From: a bacterium
Lineage (GTDB): Bacteria > SZUA-79 > Acidulodesulfobacterales > Acidulodesulfobacteraceae
Length of the DNA stretch: 39,569 bases
Assembly: GCA_021798015.1 (NCBI GenBank)
Contig: JAJZYP010000006.1
Location: 1 to 39,569, forward strand
Direction of reading: 5' to 3'
Made by a program: the position numbers and the translations under genes. Shown here one piece after another: positions 19,173 to 28,074 of this stretch. How positions within the stretch are numbered: the first letter of the stretch is position 1; the number at the start of each line of letters is the position of its first letter. The notes beneath the pieces are model-generated. The model had not been told where the DNA came from, did not search any database, and saw only the letters and a program-made list of their open reading frames with translations.

Positions 19173-20387
19173 TTAAACAGATTCACCCTGCCCTTCATCT
19201 GCTTCCACATATTCTTCGTATAATACAAACGGGTTTCCCCTTGGACTGGAAACCATTTCCGGAAGCGGTTCAAGCCCTATGGCTTCAATAAAGTTGCCTA
19301 TCCCAACCCTCTGGATTAACTCCCCAATTCTTTCCCTACTGACACCATATTCATCCCAGAATTCCCATATTTTTTCTATAAGATCCCTAAACCACTGGTA
19401 ATCGTTTTTGGCATCTTCGGCGACATCGTAAAATGGCACCAAAACCATTGAAAGACGGGGACCTGAAACCATAGGCGCTTTTGAGCCGAGAAGTATCGTC
19501 GCCCCACCCTTGATCCCTGGACGCAGGGCTTTAGGCATTACATTTATACAGTGCATACACTTCGTACAGTTTGAATCGTCAATCTTAAGGCCGTTTTCGT
19601 CATAGCTCATACATTTCGTCGGGCATTTACTTAAAACATATTTATGCAGATTCATCTTTTTGGCGTATTCTTTGACCATATCCTGATCTATCCTTATATT
19701 GTCCTTCCATGTGCCTATAACAGACATATCTGCCCTTGCAATAGATGCAGTGCAATCGTTTCCGCAGCCGGAAAATTTGAACTTAAACTTGTAATTAAAT
19801 ATCGGACGGTGCATCTCGTCTTGAAAAGCTTGGGTAATATTATAACATATATGCATGGTATCATAATTTGCTTTTGCACACCTTGCCATGCCGACACAAC
19901 ATGAAGGCGTTCTTAATGCCGAACCGCTGCCTCCAAGATCAAACCCGTGCGCCACGCATTGCTGAAAGATGGTCTCAAGCTCGGATGTTTTTGCACCCAG
20001 TATCTGGATATCGCCGGTCGATCCATGAAAGTTAAAAAGGCCGGAGGCATGCTTTTCCCCTATATCTACTATCTTCCTCAGAATATCGGACGTGTAAAAA
20101 AAACCAGACGGTTGGTTTATACGAATCGTATGAAATTCTTTCACCCCAGGGTATTTCTCCGGAAGGTCCGAAAACCTTCCTACAATACCTGATCCGTAAC
20201 CTTTAACGCCTACCATTCCTCCATGCTTCCAGTGGCCGGCTTTTTCATTATAGGACTGCTCAACCTGCCCCAGAAGATCTTCGGTCATTTCGCTCTTTTC
20301 CGCTGCTTTTTCGATTTCGTTGACAAAACTTGGCCATTTACCATTTTTTAGCTCGTCTAAAAGGGGGGTTTGATATTTCTTGCTCAT
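19173..20387 (-). CDS. dsrA: Dissimilatory sulfite reductase alpha subunit
   Basis: It is a 404-aa subunit. Siroheme-[4Fe-4S] ligands follow the CX5C-CX3C rule: Cys164 and Cys170 (CVGMARC) and Cys208 and Cys212 (CGNDC). A ferredoxin domain carries Cys255, 259, 274, 277 and 280 (CPTKC, CTKCMHC). It reduces sulfite in the cytoplasm, or acts in reverse on reduced sulfur. A GGAGG site precedes the ATG. It is the first gene of the dsr transcript, with a 168-base leader after a sigma70-like promoter. Phylogenetic type cannot be judged without alignment. Confidence 0.98.
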   Translation of the reverse strand: MSKKYQTPLLDELKNGKWPSFVNEIEKAAEKSEMTEDLLGQVEQSYNEKAGHWKHGGMVGVKGYGSGIVGRFSDLPEKYPGVKEFHTIRINQPSGFFYTSDILRKIVDIGEKHASGLFNFHGSTGDIQILGAKTSELETIFQQCVAHGFDLGGSGSALRTPSCCVGMARCAKANYDTMHICYNITQAFQDEMHRPIFNYKFKFKFSGCGNDCTASIARADMSVIGTWKDNIRIDQDMVKEYAKKMNLHKYVLSKCPTKCMSYDENGLKIDDSNCTKCMHCINVMPKALRPGIKGGATILLGSKAPMVSGPRLSMVLVPFYDVAEDAKNDYQWFRDLIEKIWEFWDEYGVSRERIGELIQRVGIGNFIEAIGLEPLPEMVSSPRGNPFVLYEEYVEADEGQGESV

Positions 20388-20750
20388 TTTAAGGGACCTC
20401 CATAATTAATAATCAACTTGGTTAAAAAGACACACAAAAATACACAAAATATTATGCGCTTAAAATAAAATCACTAGTAGACATATACAAGCATATAATA
20501 ATTATTATTACTTAATTTTTATTATTGATAATATAAATATTTTTTATTAACCTATGTTCTCCTTATACATCTTTTAACTACGTATTGTCAAGAAAAAAAA
20601 TTAAAAAAATAAAAAATTAATTTAGTTTTTATTCATTTGCATTTTATTTGATTGAAAACCACATAATGTAGTATTTAAGCGGCTTGAGGGTAGGAGAATT
20701 AATCCAATTGCAAAAAATAATATTTAATATGCCGATAAAAGTTATCATTT
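20388..20750. other. 363-base gap between dsrN and dsrA
   Basis: It is AT-rich and has no gene. It contains the dsrA promoter at 20562-20591 and its long AU-rich leader. The dsrN end carries no GC-rich terminator, so some read-through from dsrN into dsrA is possible. Confidence 0.7.
20562..20591 (-). promoter_or_regulatory. Sigma70-like promoter for dsrA operon
   Basis: On the minus strand there is TTGACA (20586-20591, perfect), an 18-nt spacer and TATAAG (20562-20567, five of six). Transcription would start near 20555, leaving a leader of about 168 bases before the dsrA ATG. It is one of the best consensus promoters in the window. Confidence 0.65.
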
Positions 20751-22286
20751 TCAAAATGGAGTATTAAAAAAAAGCTTATTGTGGTCTTTTATAAAAGAAA
20801 CCCATTTTTTAAACCATGAAGGAGAAGCTTTAGAATAAACATGGGTAAAACTTGCCAGCACATTTTTGTATATAATTCCATCATTTGAGCCGTTGACGCC
20901 GTAACCTCTTATAATATTAAAGCCAAAACAGGCATCGGGCATGTTATCCAAAAACGAGTGGTGAAATTCATGTCCTTTTAACGTTCTGACTTTCTGATGC
21001 CATTGCCATGAATCACGGGAGTAATTTAAGGGCTTAAGCATAGTATATCCATGGCCCTTGGGTTTTTTAGTTAATTTAACGTCCGCATCGATAATGCCGA
21101 CCATTGCGCTTTCTGTTTCGTTATGTGTAATGCTCCTGCACAAATACATAAGACCGCCGCATTCGGCATACACGGGTAAGCCTTCTTCTACCTTTTCTTT
21201 TATGTCTATCCTTATGCTATGATTAGCCTCAAGCGCCTGAGCAAACACTTCGGGAAAACCGCCGCCTATGTAAACTGCGTCAACATCAGGCAAAACCTGA
21301 TCGTTTAATGGAGAGAAAAAAACAAGCTCGGAGCCAAGAGCCTCTAGCTCCTCAAGATTTTCATTATAATAAAAATTAAAAGCGTTATCTAAGGCAATGC
21401 CGATTTTTAATCGTTTTTTGCGATTAGGAATGTTATTAATGATGTTATTAATATTGTTAATATTATGATTGCCATTATCGGTATGGAGCGGCGCCGCATT
21501 AGACGCGCTTATATTTATATGTTCACCTGCGGCGTTTGAATTATCCGAATCAAAAAACGGATTGACCGGGCTGCCTATTTTTTTAGCCATTTTACCGGCA
21601 GTAACATTTGACATTTTAAGAATAGCCGAAATATCGATATAACCGGAAACCATCCCGGTTATTTTTTCTATCAACTCATTAAGCTCTCCTTTGGCAAGAG
21701 TGGATACGAGTCCGAGATGACGCTGTTTGATTGAAACTTCGGCTATATTAGGAACAGCGCCTACAACATTTACATCGGTATAATATTTTATAGCTCTTAT
21801 CAGATTCTTTTCATGCCTTTTACTGTGAACTTTATTTAATAATAAACCGCTTAATTTTAAATTCTTATCAAAATCTTTAAATCCAAGAATCATCGGAACG
21901 ATGCTGCGATTAATCTCGCTGACATCGACAACAAGTATTACCGGCAAACATAAAAGTTTTGCCAAAGAGGCGTTGGATGTCCTGCCGTAAAGGTCTGTCG
22001 AATCATATAAGCCGTGATTACCCTCGACAATGCTTATATCTGACTCTGCCGAGCGTTCCATAAAATGTTTGACGATCTTTTTTTTGGAAAGAAAATAAAA
22101 ATCAAGATTATAGCAGTTTTTTTGTGAAGCAATACCAAGCCACATAGGATCTATAAAATCTGGACCCTTTTTAAAGGGCTGGACTGTGAAGTTTTTTTGC
22201 TTTAACAAACGACAGATGGCAATGGATAAAGTAGTTTTCCCGGAATTTCTCTTTGCCGCAGATATATAAAACCCGTTTGGAGACAT
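20751..22286 (-). CDS. dsrN: DsrN, CobB/CbiA-like siroheme amidase
   Basis: It is a 511-aa cobyrinic acid a,c-diamide synthase-family protein. The N-terminal ATP domain has a P-loop-like AAKRNSGKTT and the GPDFIDPMW substrate segment. The C-terminal class-I glutamine amidotransferase domain has the nucleophile Cys in YAECGGLMYLC and a late His region (HEFHHSFL). In dsr loci this family is thought to amidate siroheme for DsrAB. No cobalamin genes are near, which favours DsrN over CbiA. Between the two domains (roughly residues 225-290) lies a low-complexity, Asn-rich linker (NHNINNINNIINN) not usual for the family. The start follows GGGGAG about 12 nt upstream. Confidence 0.88.
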   Translation of the reverse strand: MSPNGFYISAAKRNSGKTTLSIAICRLLKQKNFTVQPFKKGPDFIDPMWLGIASQKNCYNLDFYFLSKKKIVKHFMERSAESDISIVEGNHGLYDSTDLYGRTSNASLAKLLCLPVILVVDVSEINRSIVPMILGFKDFDKNLKLSGLLLNKVHSKRHEKNLIRAIKYYTDVNVVGAVPNIAEVSIKQRHLGLVSTLAKGELNELIEKITGMVSGYIDISAILKMSNVTAGKMAKKIGSPVNPFFDSDNSNAAGEHINISASNAAPLHTDNGNHNINNINNIINNIPNRKKRLKIGIALDNAFNFYYNENLEELEALGSELVFFSPLNDQVLPDVDAVYIGGGFPEVFAQALEANHSIRIDIKEKVEEGLPVYAECGGLMYLCRSITHNETESAMVGIIDADVKLTKKPKGHGYTMLKPLNYSRDSWQWHQKVRTLKGHEFHHSFLDNMPDACFGFNIIRGYGVNGSNDGIIYKNVLASFTHVYSKASPSWFKKWVSFIKDHNKLFFNTPF

Positions 22287-22454
22287 AATATGCTAAGCTC
22301 CCCGATTACTAAAGCCGGCTAAAAATTTATTTTTAAATAATTATCTGTTTTATTTTTTGTTTTATTTTTAATATATTACATTTTTTACACTTTTACAAAA
22401 TTTATTCATAAAAGTCCATCTGTGAATTTTAAAACATTTTTATAATTCTTATTT

Positions 22455-22802
22455 TCAGAAATCTTTTCCATTTTCTGAATTCCTAAGCGATTTTATCATA
22501 GAAATTTTTTTAAGTTTATATGAAGAAAGGTTTTTGTTTTCGGTATCTTTATTTTCTAATAAAAATAATCTGTCAATGGAAAGAAGAAACAAAGCAAATC
22601 CATATTCTGCCGTTTTTTGTTTGTCAAAGTAGTGTTGCAAAAAAGCAAACTCATCTTCTTCTTCTATAAGTTTGCTTGTATAAAACACCTCGAGTTTTGC
22701 CATTAAAGGAAGTTCGGCAAAATATTTCAGCAATTCACCCACCTTGTCTTTATCTAATTTTGTAATCTTTAAAATATACTCTAAATCATATTTAAATTTC
22801 AT
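22455..22802 (-). CDS. Uncharacterised small helical protein
   Basis: It is a 115-aa protein that I do not recognise. It is predicted largely alpha-helical, with many Leu, Lys, Glu and Phe. A central acidic stretch (KLIEEEDEFAFLQHYFDKQ) and a hydrophobic patch (YGFALFLLSIDRLFLLEN) are followed by a Lys/Ser-rich tail. There is no signal peptide, cysteine motif or known catalytic motif. An AGAG-type site lies about 12 nt before the ATG. It lies between dsrN and tRNA-Ser on the same strand. It is probably real because of its length and clean context. Confidence 0.6.
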   Translation of the reverse strand: MKFKYDLEYILKITKLDKDKVGELLKYFAELPLMAKLEVFYTSKLIEEEDEFAFLQHYFDKQKTAEYGFALFLLSIDRLFLLENKDTENKNLSSYKLKKISMIKSLRNSENGKDF

Positions 22803-22846
22803 AAAAACCAGCTTAAGAGAGGAGCATACTTATATAGCATTTTAAC

Positions 22847-22938
22847 TGGCGGAGAGAGAGGGATTCGAACCCCCGGTAAGCTTACGCCTACAATTGATTT
22901 CGAGTCAATCGCCTTAAACCGGACTCGGCCATCTCTCC
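22847..22938 (-). tRNA. tRNA-Ser(CGA), intact
   Basis: It is a 92-nt gene on the minus strand. Acceptor strands GGAGAGA and TCTCTCC pair fully, followed by discriminator G and an encoded CCA. The D-arm, the anticodon stem ATTGA/TCAAT with loop CTCGAAA (anticodon CGA), the long variable arm typical of serine tRNAs, and a TTCGAAT T-loop are all present. It decodes UCG. Confidence 0.95.
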
Positions 22939-23004
22939 GTTAAAAAATAATGCTTTATATATATTTATGTAATCGTAAATTAAAAATTCCATATCCCATA
23001 TTGA

Positions 23005-23137
23005 TGGCGGAGAGGGAGGGATGAGCTACGCTGAACTCCGTTTCCGAACCCCCGGTAAGCTTACGCCTACAATGAGCTTCGCTGAACTCCGTTTGATTTC
23101 GAGTCAATCGCCTTCAACCGGACTCGGCCATCTCTCC
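23005..23137 (-). pseudogene. Second tRNA-Ser(CGA) copy with two 20-nt hairpin insertions
   Basis: It matches the intact tRNA-Ser 66 bases away almost base for base from acceptor to CCA. However, it carries a 20-nt insertion at the 3' end of the anticodon stem (23073-23092) and another in the T-loop (23022-23041), the latter with one extra base. The last pair of the acceptor stem is also mismatched. The anticodon loop CTCGAAA is unchanged. Total length is 133 nt. It is unlikely to fold as a normal tRNA unless the inserts are removed. Confidence 0.8.
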
Positions 23138-23160
23138 GTATTGAACTTTATTTAATTTAT

Positions 23161-23721
23161 CTAACTTTTCTTGTTTATTTTATTGAATTCGTAACTCAAA
23201 TAACCCGGCGGTAATTCCCCCGTAAAATGGGCAACGACATGCCCCTTTTTATTTATAAAAAATGATTGAGGAATTTCGTATATATTCCCATATGCTGTTT
23301 CAATAGAATGATTTGCCATGCCGATTGGATAGGTTATTATGCCGCCTTTAAAGGTTTTTACAAAATGCATCACATATTTTTCCCCCTGATTGTTGACGGA
23401 AAGACCGATAATAACGAAACCGTCTTTTTTATGCAATTTATAAAATTTTTCAAGCCTTGGTATTTCATGTCTGCAAGGGGGGCACCATGTAGCCCAAAAA
23501 TTTAAAAGAACAATCTTGCCTCTATAATTTTTAAGAGACAGGGTCTTGCCGGGATAATTTAAACTCGAAACAGAAAATTGGGGAGACATAGCTTCGTTCC
23601 CAGATTTTTTAACACCGTTTTTCCACAACAAAGAAGGAATTTTAACTATTAAAATTGAGACGATAACAACCGCTGCCACAAAAATTAAAGCCTTAAAAAC
23701 CTGAGAATATCTTTTATCCAT
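23161..23721 (-). CDS. TlpA/ResA-like membrane-anchored thioredoxin
   Basis: It is a 186-aa protein. An N-terminal hydrophobic anchor (LIFVAAVVIVSILIVKIPSLL, about residues 12-32) leads to a periplasmic thioredoxin fold. The active site is WATWCPPCRHEIPRLEKFY and the cis-Pro region is YEIPQSFFINKKG. The WCPPC motif is typical of thiol reductants that serve cytochrome c maturation or periplasmic disulfide reduction. It is divergent from galU. Which partner it reduces cannot be told. Confidence 0.85.
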   Translation of the reverse strand: MDKRYSQVFKALIFVAAVVIVSILIVKIPSLLWKNGVKKSGNEAMSPQFSVSSLNYPGKTLSLKNYRGKIVLLNFWATWCPPCRHEIPRLEKFYKLHKKDGFVIIGLSVNNQGEKYVMHFVKTFKGGIITYPIGMANHSIETAYGNIYEIPQSFFINKKGHVVAHFTGELPPGYLSYEFNKINKKS

Positions 23722-23802
23722 TTTTTTTTATTAATCCTCCTCACGCCTTATTATAAATGTGCTTAATAAATTTAATAAATAGTTTTACTTTTAAATTTTA
23801 AC

Positions 23803-23817
23803 ATAATCTAAGATTAT
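23803..23817. repeat. Palindrome ATAATCTAAGATTAT in tlpA-galU divergent gap
   Basis: It is a 15-bp near-perfect palindrome between the divergent tlpA-like gene and galU. Its reverse complement occurs at 25367-25381 upstream of lon. It could be an operator. AT-rich sequence makes chance possible. Confidence 0.35.
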
Positions 23818-23931
23818 TATCAAAAAAAAATAAAAAATCATGGGTTAATTAATTTTTAAAAATTTAATTTTTATGATATATTAAATTTTAAACTAAAGTT
23901 AATCGACAAAAGAAACGGAGGTATCAATTTG

Positions 23932-24798
23932 ATGAAGGTAAACAAGGCAATCTTTCCGGCCGCAGGTCTTGGAACAAGACTTTTGCCTATCACAAAATCT
24001 ATCCCCAAAGAAATGTTAGTGTTAGTTGATAAGCCATTAATACAATACGGCGTCGAAGAATGTATAAACGCAAAAATCAATGACATAATCATTGTAACAG
24101 GCAGAGGAAAAACCGCCATAGAGGATTACTTCGATAGATCAATCGAACATGAAATTATGTTAAAGGAAAAGGGGAAACACAATTTGTTGAAATCCGTCAA
24201 TGATATCTCCGATCGTATCAACCTCACATATACCAGACAAAAAGAGGCATTAGGTTTGGGACATGCAATTTTATGCGCTCAAAATATGGTTGGAGAAGAA
24301 CCGTTTGCGGTAGTTCTGAGCGATGATATAATAGATTCCAATGTTCCTGTAATGAAACAAATGATAGATATATATAAAAATTACAGGTATTCTATTTTAG
24401 CCGTTCAGAAGGTTCAGGACGAGGATGTTTCAAAATATGGAATAATACAGGGAAAGGAAATAGAAAAAGGGCTATTTAAAGTCGAAGACCTTGTTGAAAA
24501 ACCTGAAATCAACGAAGCCCCTTCTAACCTCGCTATAATAGGCAGGTACATTTTAATGCCCGATATTTTTAATTTTATCAGTAAAACAAAACCGGGTAAG
24601 GGCGGAGAAATTCAACTTACCGATGCCATTAAATCCCTTCTTTCCATCCAGCCGGTTTACGCCCTTGAATTCGAGGGAGTAAGATACGACGGCGGAAATA
24701 AACTCGACTTGCTTAAAGCCCAAATAGTATATGGGCTAAAAAATACTGAAATAAGGAGTGGACTTATCGATTTTATTAAAAAACTAGATTTTGTTTAA
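23932..24798 (+). CDS. galU: UTP--glucose-1-phosphate uridylyltransferase
   Basis: It makes UDP-glucose from UTP and glucose-1-phosphate for envelope polysaccharides. The 288-aa protein has the nucleotide-binding N-terminus AIFPAAGLGTRLLPITKSIP followed by KEM, then VLSDDIID for metal and nucleotide contact, and VEKPEINEAPSNLAIIGRY. Length is normal. The ATG at 23932 was preferred over a TTG one codon earlier; GGAGG lies 10 nt upstream. It is a single-gene unit with an AT-rich promoter region shared with the divergent tlpA-like gene. Confidence 0.95.
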   Translation: MKVNKAIFPAAGLGTRLLPITKSIPKEMLVLVDKPLIQYGVEECINAKINDIIIVTGRGKTAIEDYFDRSIEHEIMLKEKGKHNLLKSVNDISDRINLTYTRQKEALGLGHAILCAQNMVGEEPFAVVLSDDIIDSNVPVMKQMIDIYKNYRYSILAVQKVQDEDVSKYGIIQGKEIEKGLFKVEDLVEKPEINEAPSNLAIIGRYILMPDIFNFISKTKPGKGGEIQLTDAIKSLLSIQPVYALEFEGVRYDGGNKLDLLKAQIVYGLKNTEIRSGLIDFIKKLDFV

Positions 24799-24898
24799 TT
24801 CGTTTTGATATTTATTTATTTTGATATTTAGCAGTTTGATATATAATTATGATTATGATATTTTTTGATATTAGCCTATCATTAGAAGGAACAATGAT

Positions 24899-25363
24899 AT
24901 GAATTTTTTTGATGAGAATGAAAATTTTAATAAAAAGATAACAAAATTCAAAAAAGAGGTCGAAAGATTATTTAATTATCTTTTTGGATCTTTCTCACTC
25001 GAGGAATTAGCTTACTCTTTTAAAACAAACGGACCGCCCATAGACACCTATATAAATCGCAGTAAATTAGTGGTGGAAATAGAACTTCCCGGAGTTTCCA
25101 AGGAAAACATTGCCATTGGTGTTCGTGATAACATTCTGGCAATAATGTGGAAACTTGAACCTAAAACAAACTCTAATATTAATTTTTTTTGTATGGAAAG
25201 AAGATTTGGCAAGTTTGAAAAATTTATACTTCTACCGATAAGCCCTGCCAAACATTTCGTTAAGGCTGTTTTATCCAACGGGGTTTTAAAAATAAGTTTC
25301 GAATTAAGTGATATCTTTCTCCATTCGGAGATTGGAATACCCATTCATTATGATGAATCTTAA
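24899..25363 (+). CDS. Small heat-shock protein (Hsp20/alpha-crystallin)
   Basis: It is a 154-aa ATP-independent holdase. The alpha-crystallin domain spans roughly residues 50-145: PIDTYINRSKLVVEIELPGV, ENIAIGVRDNILAI, FGKFEKFILLP and the SNGVLKISFE strand (family consensus GVL). The end, IGIPIHY, contains a short I-x-I-like tail motif. The N-terminal region is short and polar. It lies about 200 bases before lon on the same strand, forming a proteostasis pair. No sigma32 consensus was seen; repeats of TTTGATAT lie in the upstream 100 bases. Confidence 0.88.
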   Translation: MNFFDENENFNKKITKFKKEVERLFNYLFGSFSLEELAYSFKTNGPPIDTYINRSKLVVEIELPGVSKENIAIGVRDNILAIMWKLEPKTNSNINFFCMERRFGKFEKFILLPISPAKHFVKAVLSNGVLKISFELSDIFLHSEIGIPIHYDES

Positions 25364-25366
25364 ATT

Positions 25367-25381
25367 ATAATCTTAGATTAT
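25367..25381. repeat. Palindrome ATAATCTTAGATTAT before lon
   Basis: It is the reverse complement of the 15-mer at 23803-23817, directly after the hsp20 stop. The flanks extend the pairing by one more base. The rest of the 25364-25564 gap is AT-rich with no gene. Confidence 0.35.
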
Positions 25382-25564
25382 ATTAGATTATAATAAATAT
25401 ATAACATAATATATAAAATAAAAACATAAACTTTAATTACAATAATTATTATAATTTATAATCATAAATAAACAAATAAAACAAAATAGAGGAATATTAT
25501 AGTATAATAATAACGTATAGTTATAGATTCTATTAATACATCTTTTATACAGGAGTTAGTGAAT

Positions 25565-28066
25565 ATGGATAACACAAATCAAAAAGATTTTGAAAATTTA
25601 TCAGACAATACAAGTAAAACAGAGTTAAATGCCAGTTCAATCGTGATTGGCAAAGGTGAAGATGAAGGTGTTGACCAGCCCAATTTAGCCGAAGAAATCC
25701 AAATACCCGATGTTATCCCATTACTCCCTATCAGAGATCTTGTTCTTTTCCCTTTTATGATAATCCCTCTTTTTGTCGGAAGAGAGGCATCCATTAAAGC
25801 GGTTGACGAATCTATTGCCAAAGATAGGTTAATACTTTTATCCGCACAAAAAGATATTATCGTAGAAGAACCGTCACAGAACGATATCTATGATGTCGGG
25901 GTTGTCGCGATGATAATGAAAATGCTTAAGCTCCCCGATGGAAGAGTTAAGATATTGGTTCAGGGTATATCAAAAGCTAAAATAGAGACATTTGTTCAAA
26001 TAAAGCCGTTTTATCTTGTGAAAGTATCAAAGATAAAAGAAGAAAATATTGTTGACATAACACCGACCATTGACGCTTTAATGCGAAATGTAAAAGAACA
26101 ACTCGAAAAATATGTTTCTTTGGGAAGACTTCCGTCTCAAGATATTTTAATAATACTGGAAAATGTCAACAATCCCGGGAGGCTCGCCGATATAGTGGCA
26201 TCCAATTTAGGATTAAAGGTAGAAGAATCTCAAAAAATACTGGAAAATCCAGATCAAATAGAAAGGCTTAAAAAAGTCAACGATATATTGGCGAGGGAAA
26301 TAGAAATTCTTTCTATGCAGGCAAAAATACAATCTCAGGCAAAAGAGGAAATGACAAAAACTCAAAGAAATTATTTTCTCAGAGAACAGCTCAGGCAAAT
26401 AAAGCAGGAATTAGGAGAAACGGATGAAAAAACTCAAGAAATAACAGAATTAAGAGAAAAGATACTCGCTGCTAAGATGCCTCCGGATGTTTTAAAAGAA
26501 GCCGAAAAGCAGCTTTCAAGATTGGAAACAATGCATCAGGATGCCGCCGAAGCGTCAACTGTCAGGACATACTTAGAATGGCTCACGGATGTTCCATGGT
26601 CAAAGAAGACAAAGGATAATTTGAATATAGAAACGGCAAAAAAGATACTGGACGAGGACCACTATGATTTAGAAAAAATTAAAGAAAGAATACTTGAATA
26701 TCTCAGTGTTAGAAAACTTAATAAAAAAATGAAAGGACCTATACTTTGTTTCATCGGACCTCCTGGCGTAGGCAAAACCTCTCTTGGAAAATCTATTGCA
26801 AAGGCTATGAATAGAAAATTTATCCGTGTTTCCTTGGGCGGCGTTCATGATGAAGCCGAAATTAGAGGACATAGAAGAACTTATGTGGGCGCTCTTCCGG
26901 GAAGAGTTATTCAGGGCATTAAACAAGGCGGAACAAATAATCCAGTTTTTATGATAGACGAAATCGATAAAATCGGCACCGATTTCAGAGGCGATCCATC
27001 CTCCGCCCTTTTGGAAGTATTGGATCCTGAACAAAACTTTTCATTTTCCGACCATTACTTAAATGTCCCGTTTGATTTATCAAATGTTATGTTTATTGCC
27101 ACGGCTAATGTCGCCGATACAATACCGTCCCCGCTTAGAGACAGAATGGAGATTATAAATCTATCGGGGTACACTATAGAAGAAAAAGAAAAAATAGCGG
27201 AAAAATATCTTATTTCAAGACAAATAAAAGAAAACGGACTAAAAAAGGATTACATCGAATTTAAACCAAACGCTATCAGAACAATTATCGCCGGATATAC
27301 CAGAGAAGCTGGCTTAAGAAACTTAGAGCGTGAAATTGGAACCGTATGCAGAAAAGTGGCAAAGTTAATTGCCGAAAATAAAATCAAAAAATATACTATA
27401 ACCAATAAAAATATTCATAAATATCTCGGCACCATAAAAATCCTTCCCGAAGAGGAAAGACAAAAGGACGAAATAGGTGTTTCCACGGGACTTGCATGGA
27501 CCCCGTTTGGAGGAGAAGTTTTGTACATAGAAACCGTACTTGTCAAGGGAAAGGGTGGGTTATCGCTAACGGGTCAGCTTGGGGATGTAATGAAAGAATC
27601 GGCACAAGCCGCCCTTAGCTATGCAAGGTCAAAAACTGACGAACTTGGCATAAAGCCTGATACATTCGAGAAAAATGATATTCATATTCATATACCGGAA
27701 GGGGCAATACCGAAAGACGGACCATCGGCAGGAATCACTATGGCAACATCCTTAATTTCAGCCTTATTAAAGAAACCTGTTAAAAAGGATATTGCTATGA
27801 CAGGCGAAATTACTTTAAGAGGCAATGTGCTTCCGATAGGGGGGTTAAAGGAAAAGTCTTTAGCTGCTTTAAGAGCGGGAATAAAAACTATTTTGATACC
27901 GGAACGAAACAAAAAGGACCTTGATGAAATTTCCCAATTGGTTAAGAAAAATTTGAAATTTATACCGGTTAAACATATGGACGAAGTCATAAAACATGCA
28001 ATAGTCGGAACCTTTAACTCAAAACCAAAGTCTGACAACAAGGCAAAATCTAAATCGGTAAAATAA
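25565..28066 (+). CDS. lon: ATP-dependent protease Lon (La)
   Basis: It is an 833-aa cytoplasmic AAA+ serine protease. It has an N-terminal substrate domain ([15 protein letters not shown]-like, here [20 protein letters not shown]), a coiled-coil middle, Walker [10 protein letters not shown] near residue 400, Walker [12 protein letters not shown], and a C-terminal protease domain. The catalytic Ser is in [10 protein letters not shown] and the Lys in [14 protein letters not shown]. The ATG at 25565 fits AGGAG at 25551; the GTG at 25559 is too close. It degrades misfolded proteins along with the upstream Hsp20. Confidence 0.97.
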   Translation: MDNTNQKDFENLSDNTSKTELNASSIVIGKGEDEGVDQPNLAEEIQIPDVIPLLPIRDLVLFPFMIIPLFVGREASIKAVDESIAKDRLILLSAQKDIIVEEPSQNDIYDVGVVAMIMKMLKLPDGRVKILVQGISKAKIETFVQIKPFYLVKVSKIKEENIVDITPTIDALMRNVKEQLEKYVSLGRLPSQDILIILENVNNPGRLADIVASNLGLKVEESQKILENPDQIERLKKVNDILAREIEILSMQAKIQSQAKEEMTKTQRNYFLREQLRQIKQELGETDEKTQEITELREKILAAKMPPDVLKEAEKQLSRLETMHQDAAEASTVRTYLEWLTDVPWSKKTKDNLNIETAKKILDEDHYDLEKIKERILEYLSVRKLNKKMKGPILCFIGPPGVGKTSLGKSIAKAMNRKFIRVSLGGVHDEAEIRGHRRTYVGALPGRVIQGIKQGGTNNPVFMIDEIDKIGTDFRGDPSSALLEVLDPEQNFSFSDHYLNVPFDLSNVMFIATANVADTIPSPLRDRMEIINLSGYTIEEKEKIAEKYLISRQIKENGLKKDYIEFKPNAIRTIIAGYTREAGLRNLEREIGTVCRKVAKLIAENKIKKYTITNKNIHKYLGTIKILPEEERQKDEIGVSTGLAWTPFGGEVLYIETVLVKGKGGLSLTGQLGDVMKESAQAALSYARSKTDELGIKPDTFEKNDIHIHIPEGAIPKDGPSAGITMATSLISALLKKPVKKDIAMTGEITLRGNVLPIGGLKEKSLAALRAGIKTILIPERNKKDLDEISQLVKKNLKFIPVKHMDEVIKHAIVGTFNSKPKSDNKAKSKSVK

Positions 28067-28074
28067 ATCAAAAA

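Noticed and set aside
20751-22286. Cobalamin biosynthesis CbiA
   Set aside because: No other cobalamin gene is near, and linkage to dsrAB favours DsrN.
23005-23137. Possibility that the tRNA-Ser inserts are classical introns
   Set aside because: They are far too short for group I or II introns and do not lie in the anticodon loop; bacterial tRNAs have no endonuclease-spliced introns of this kind.
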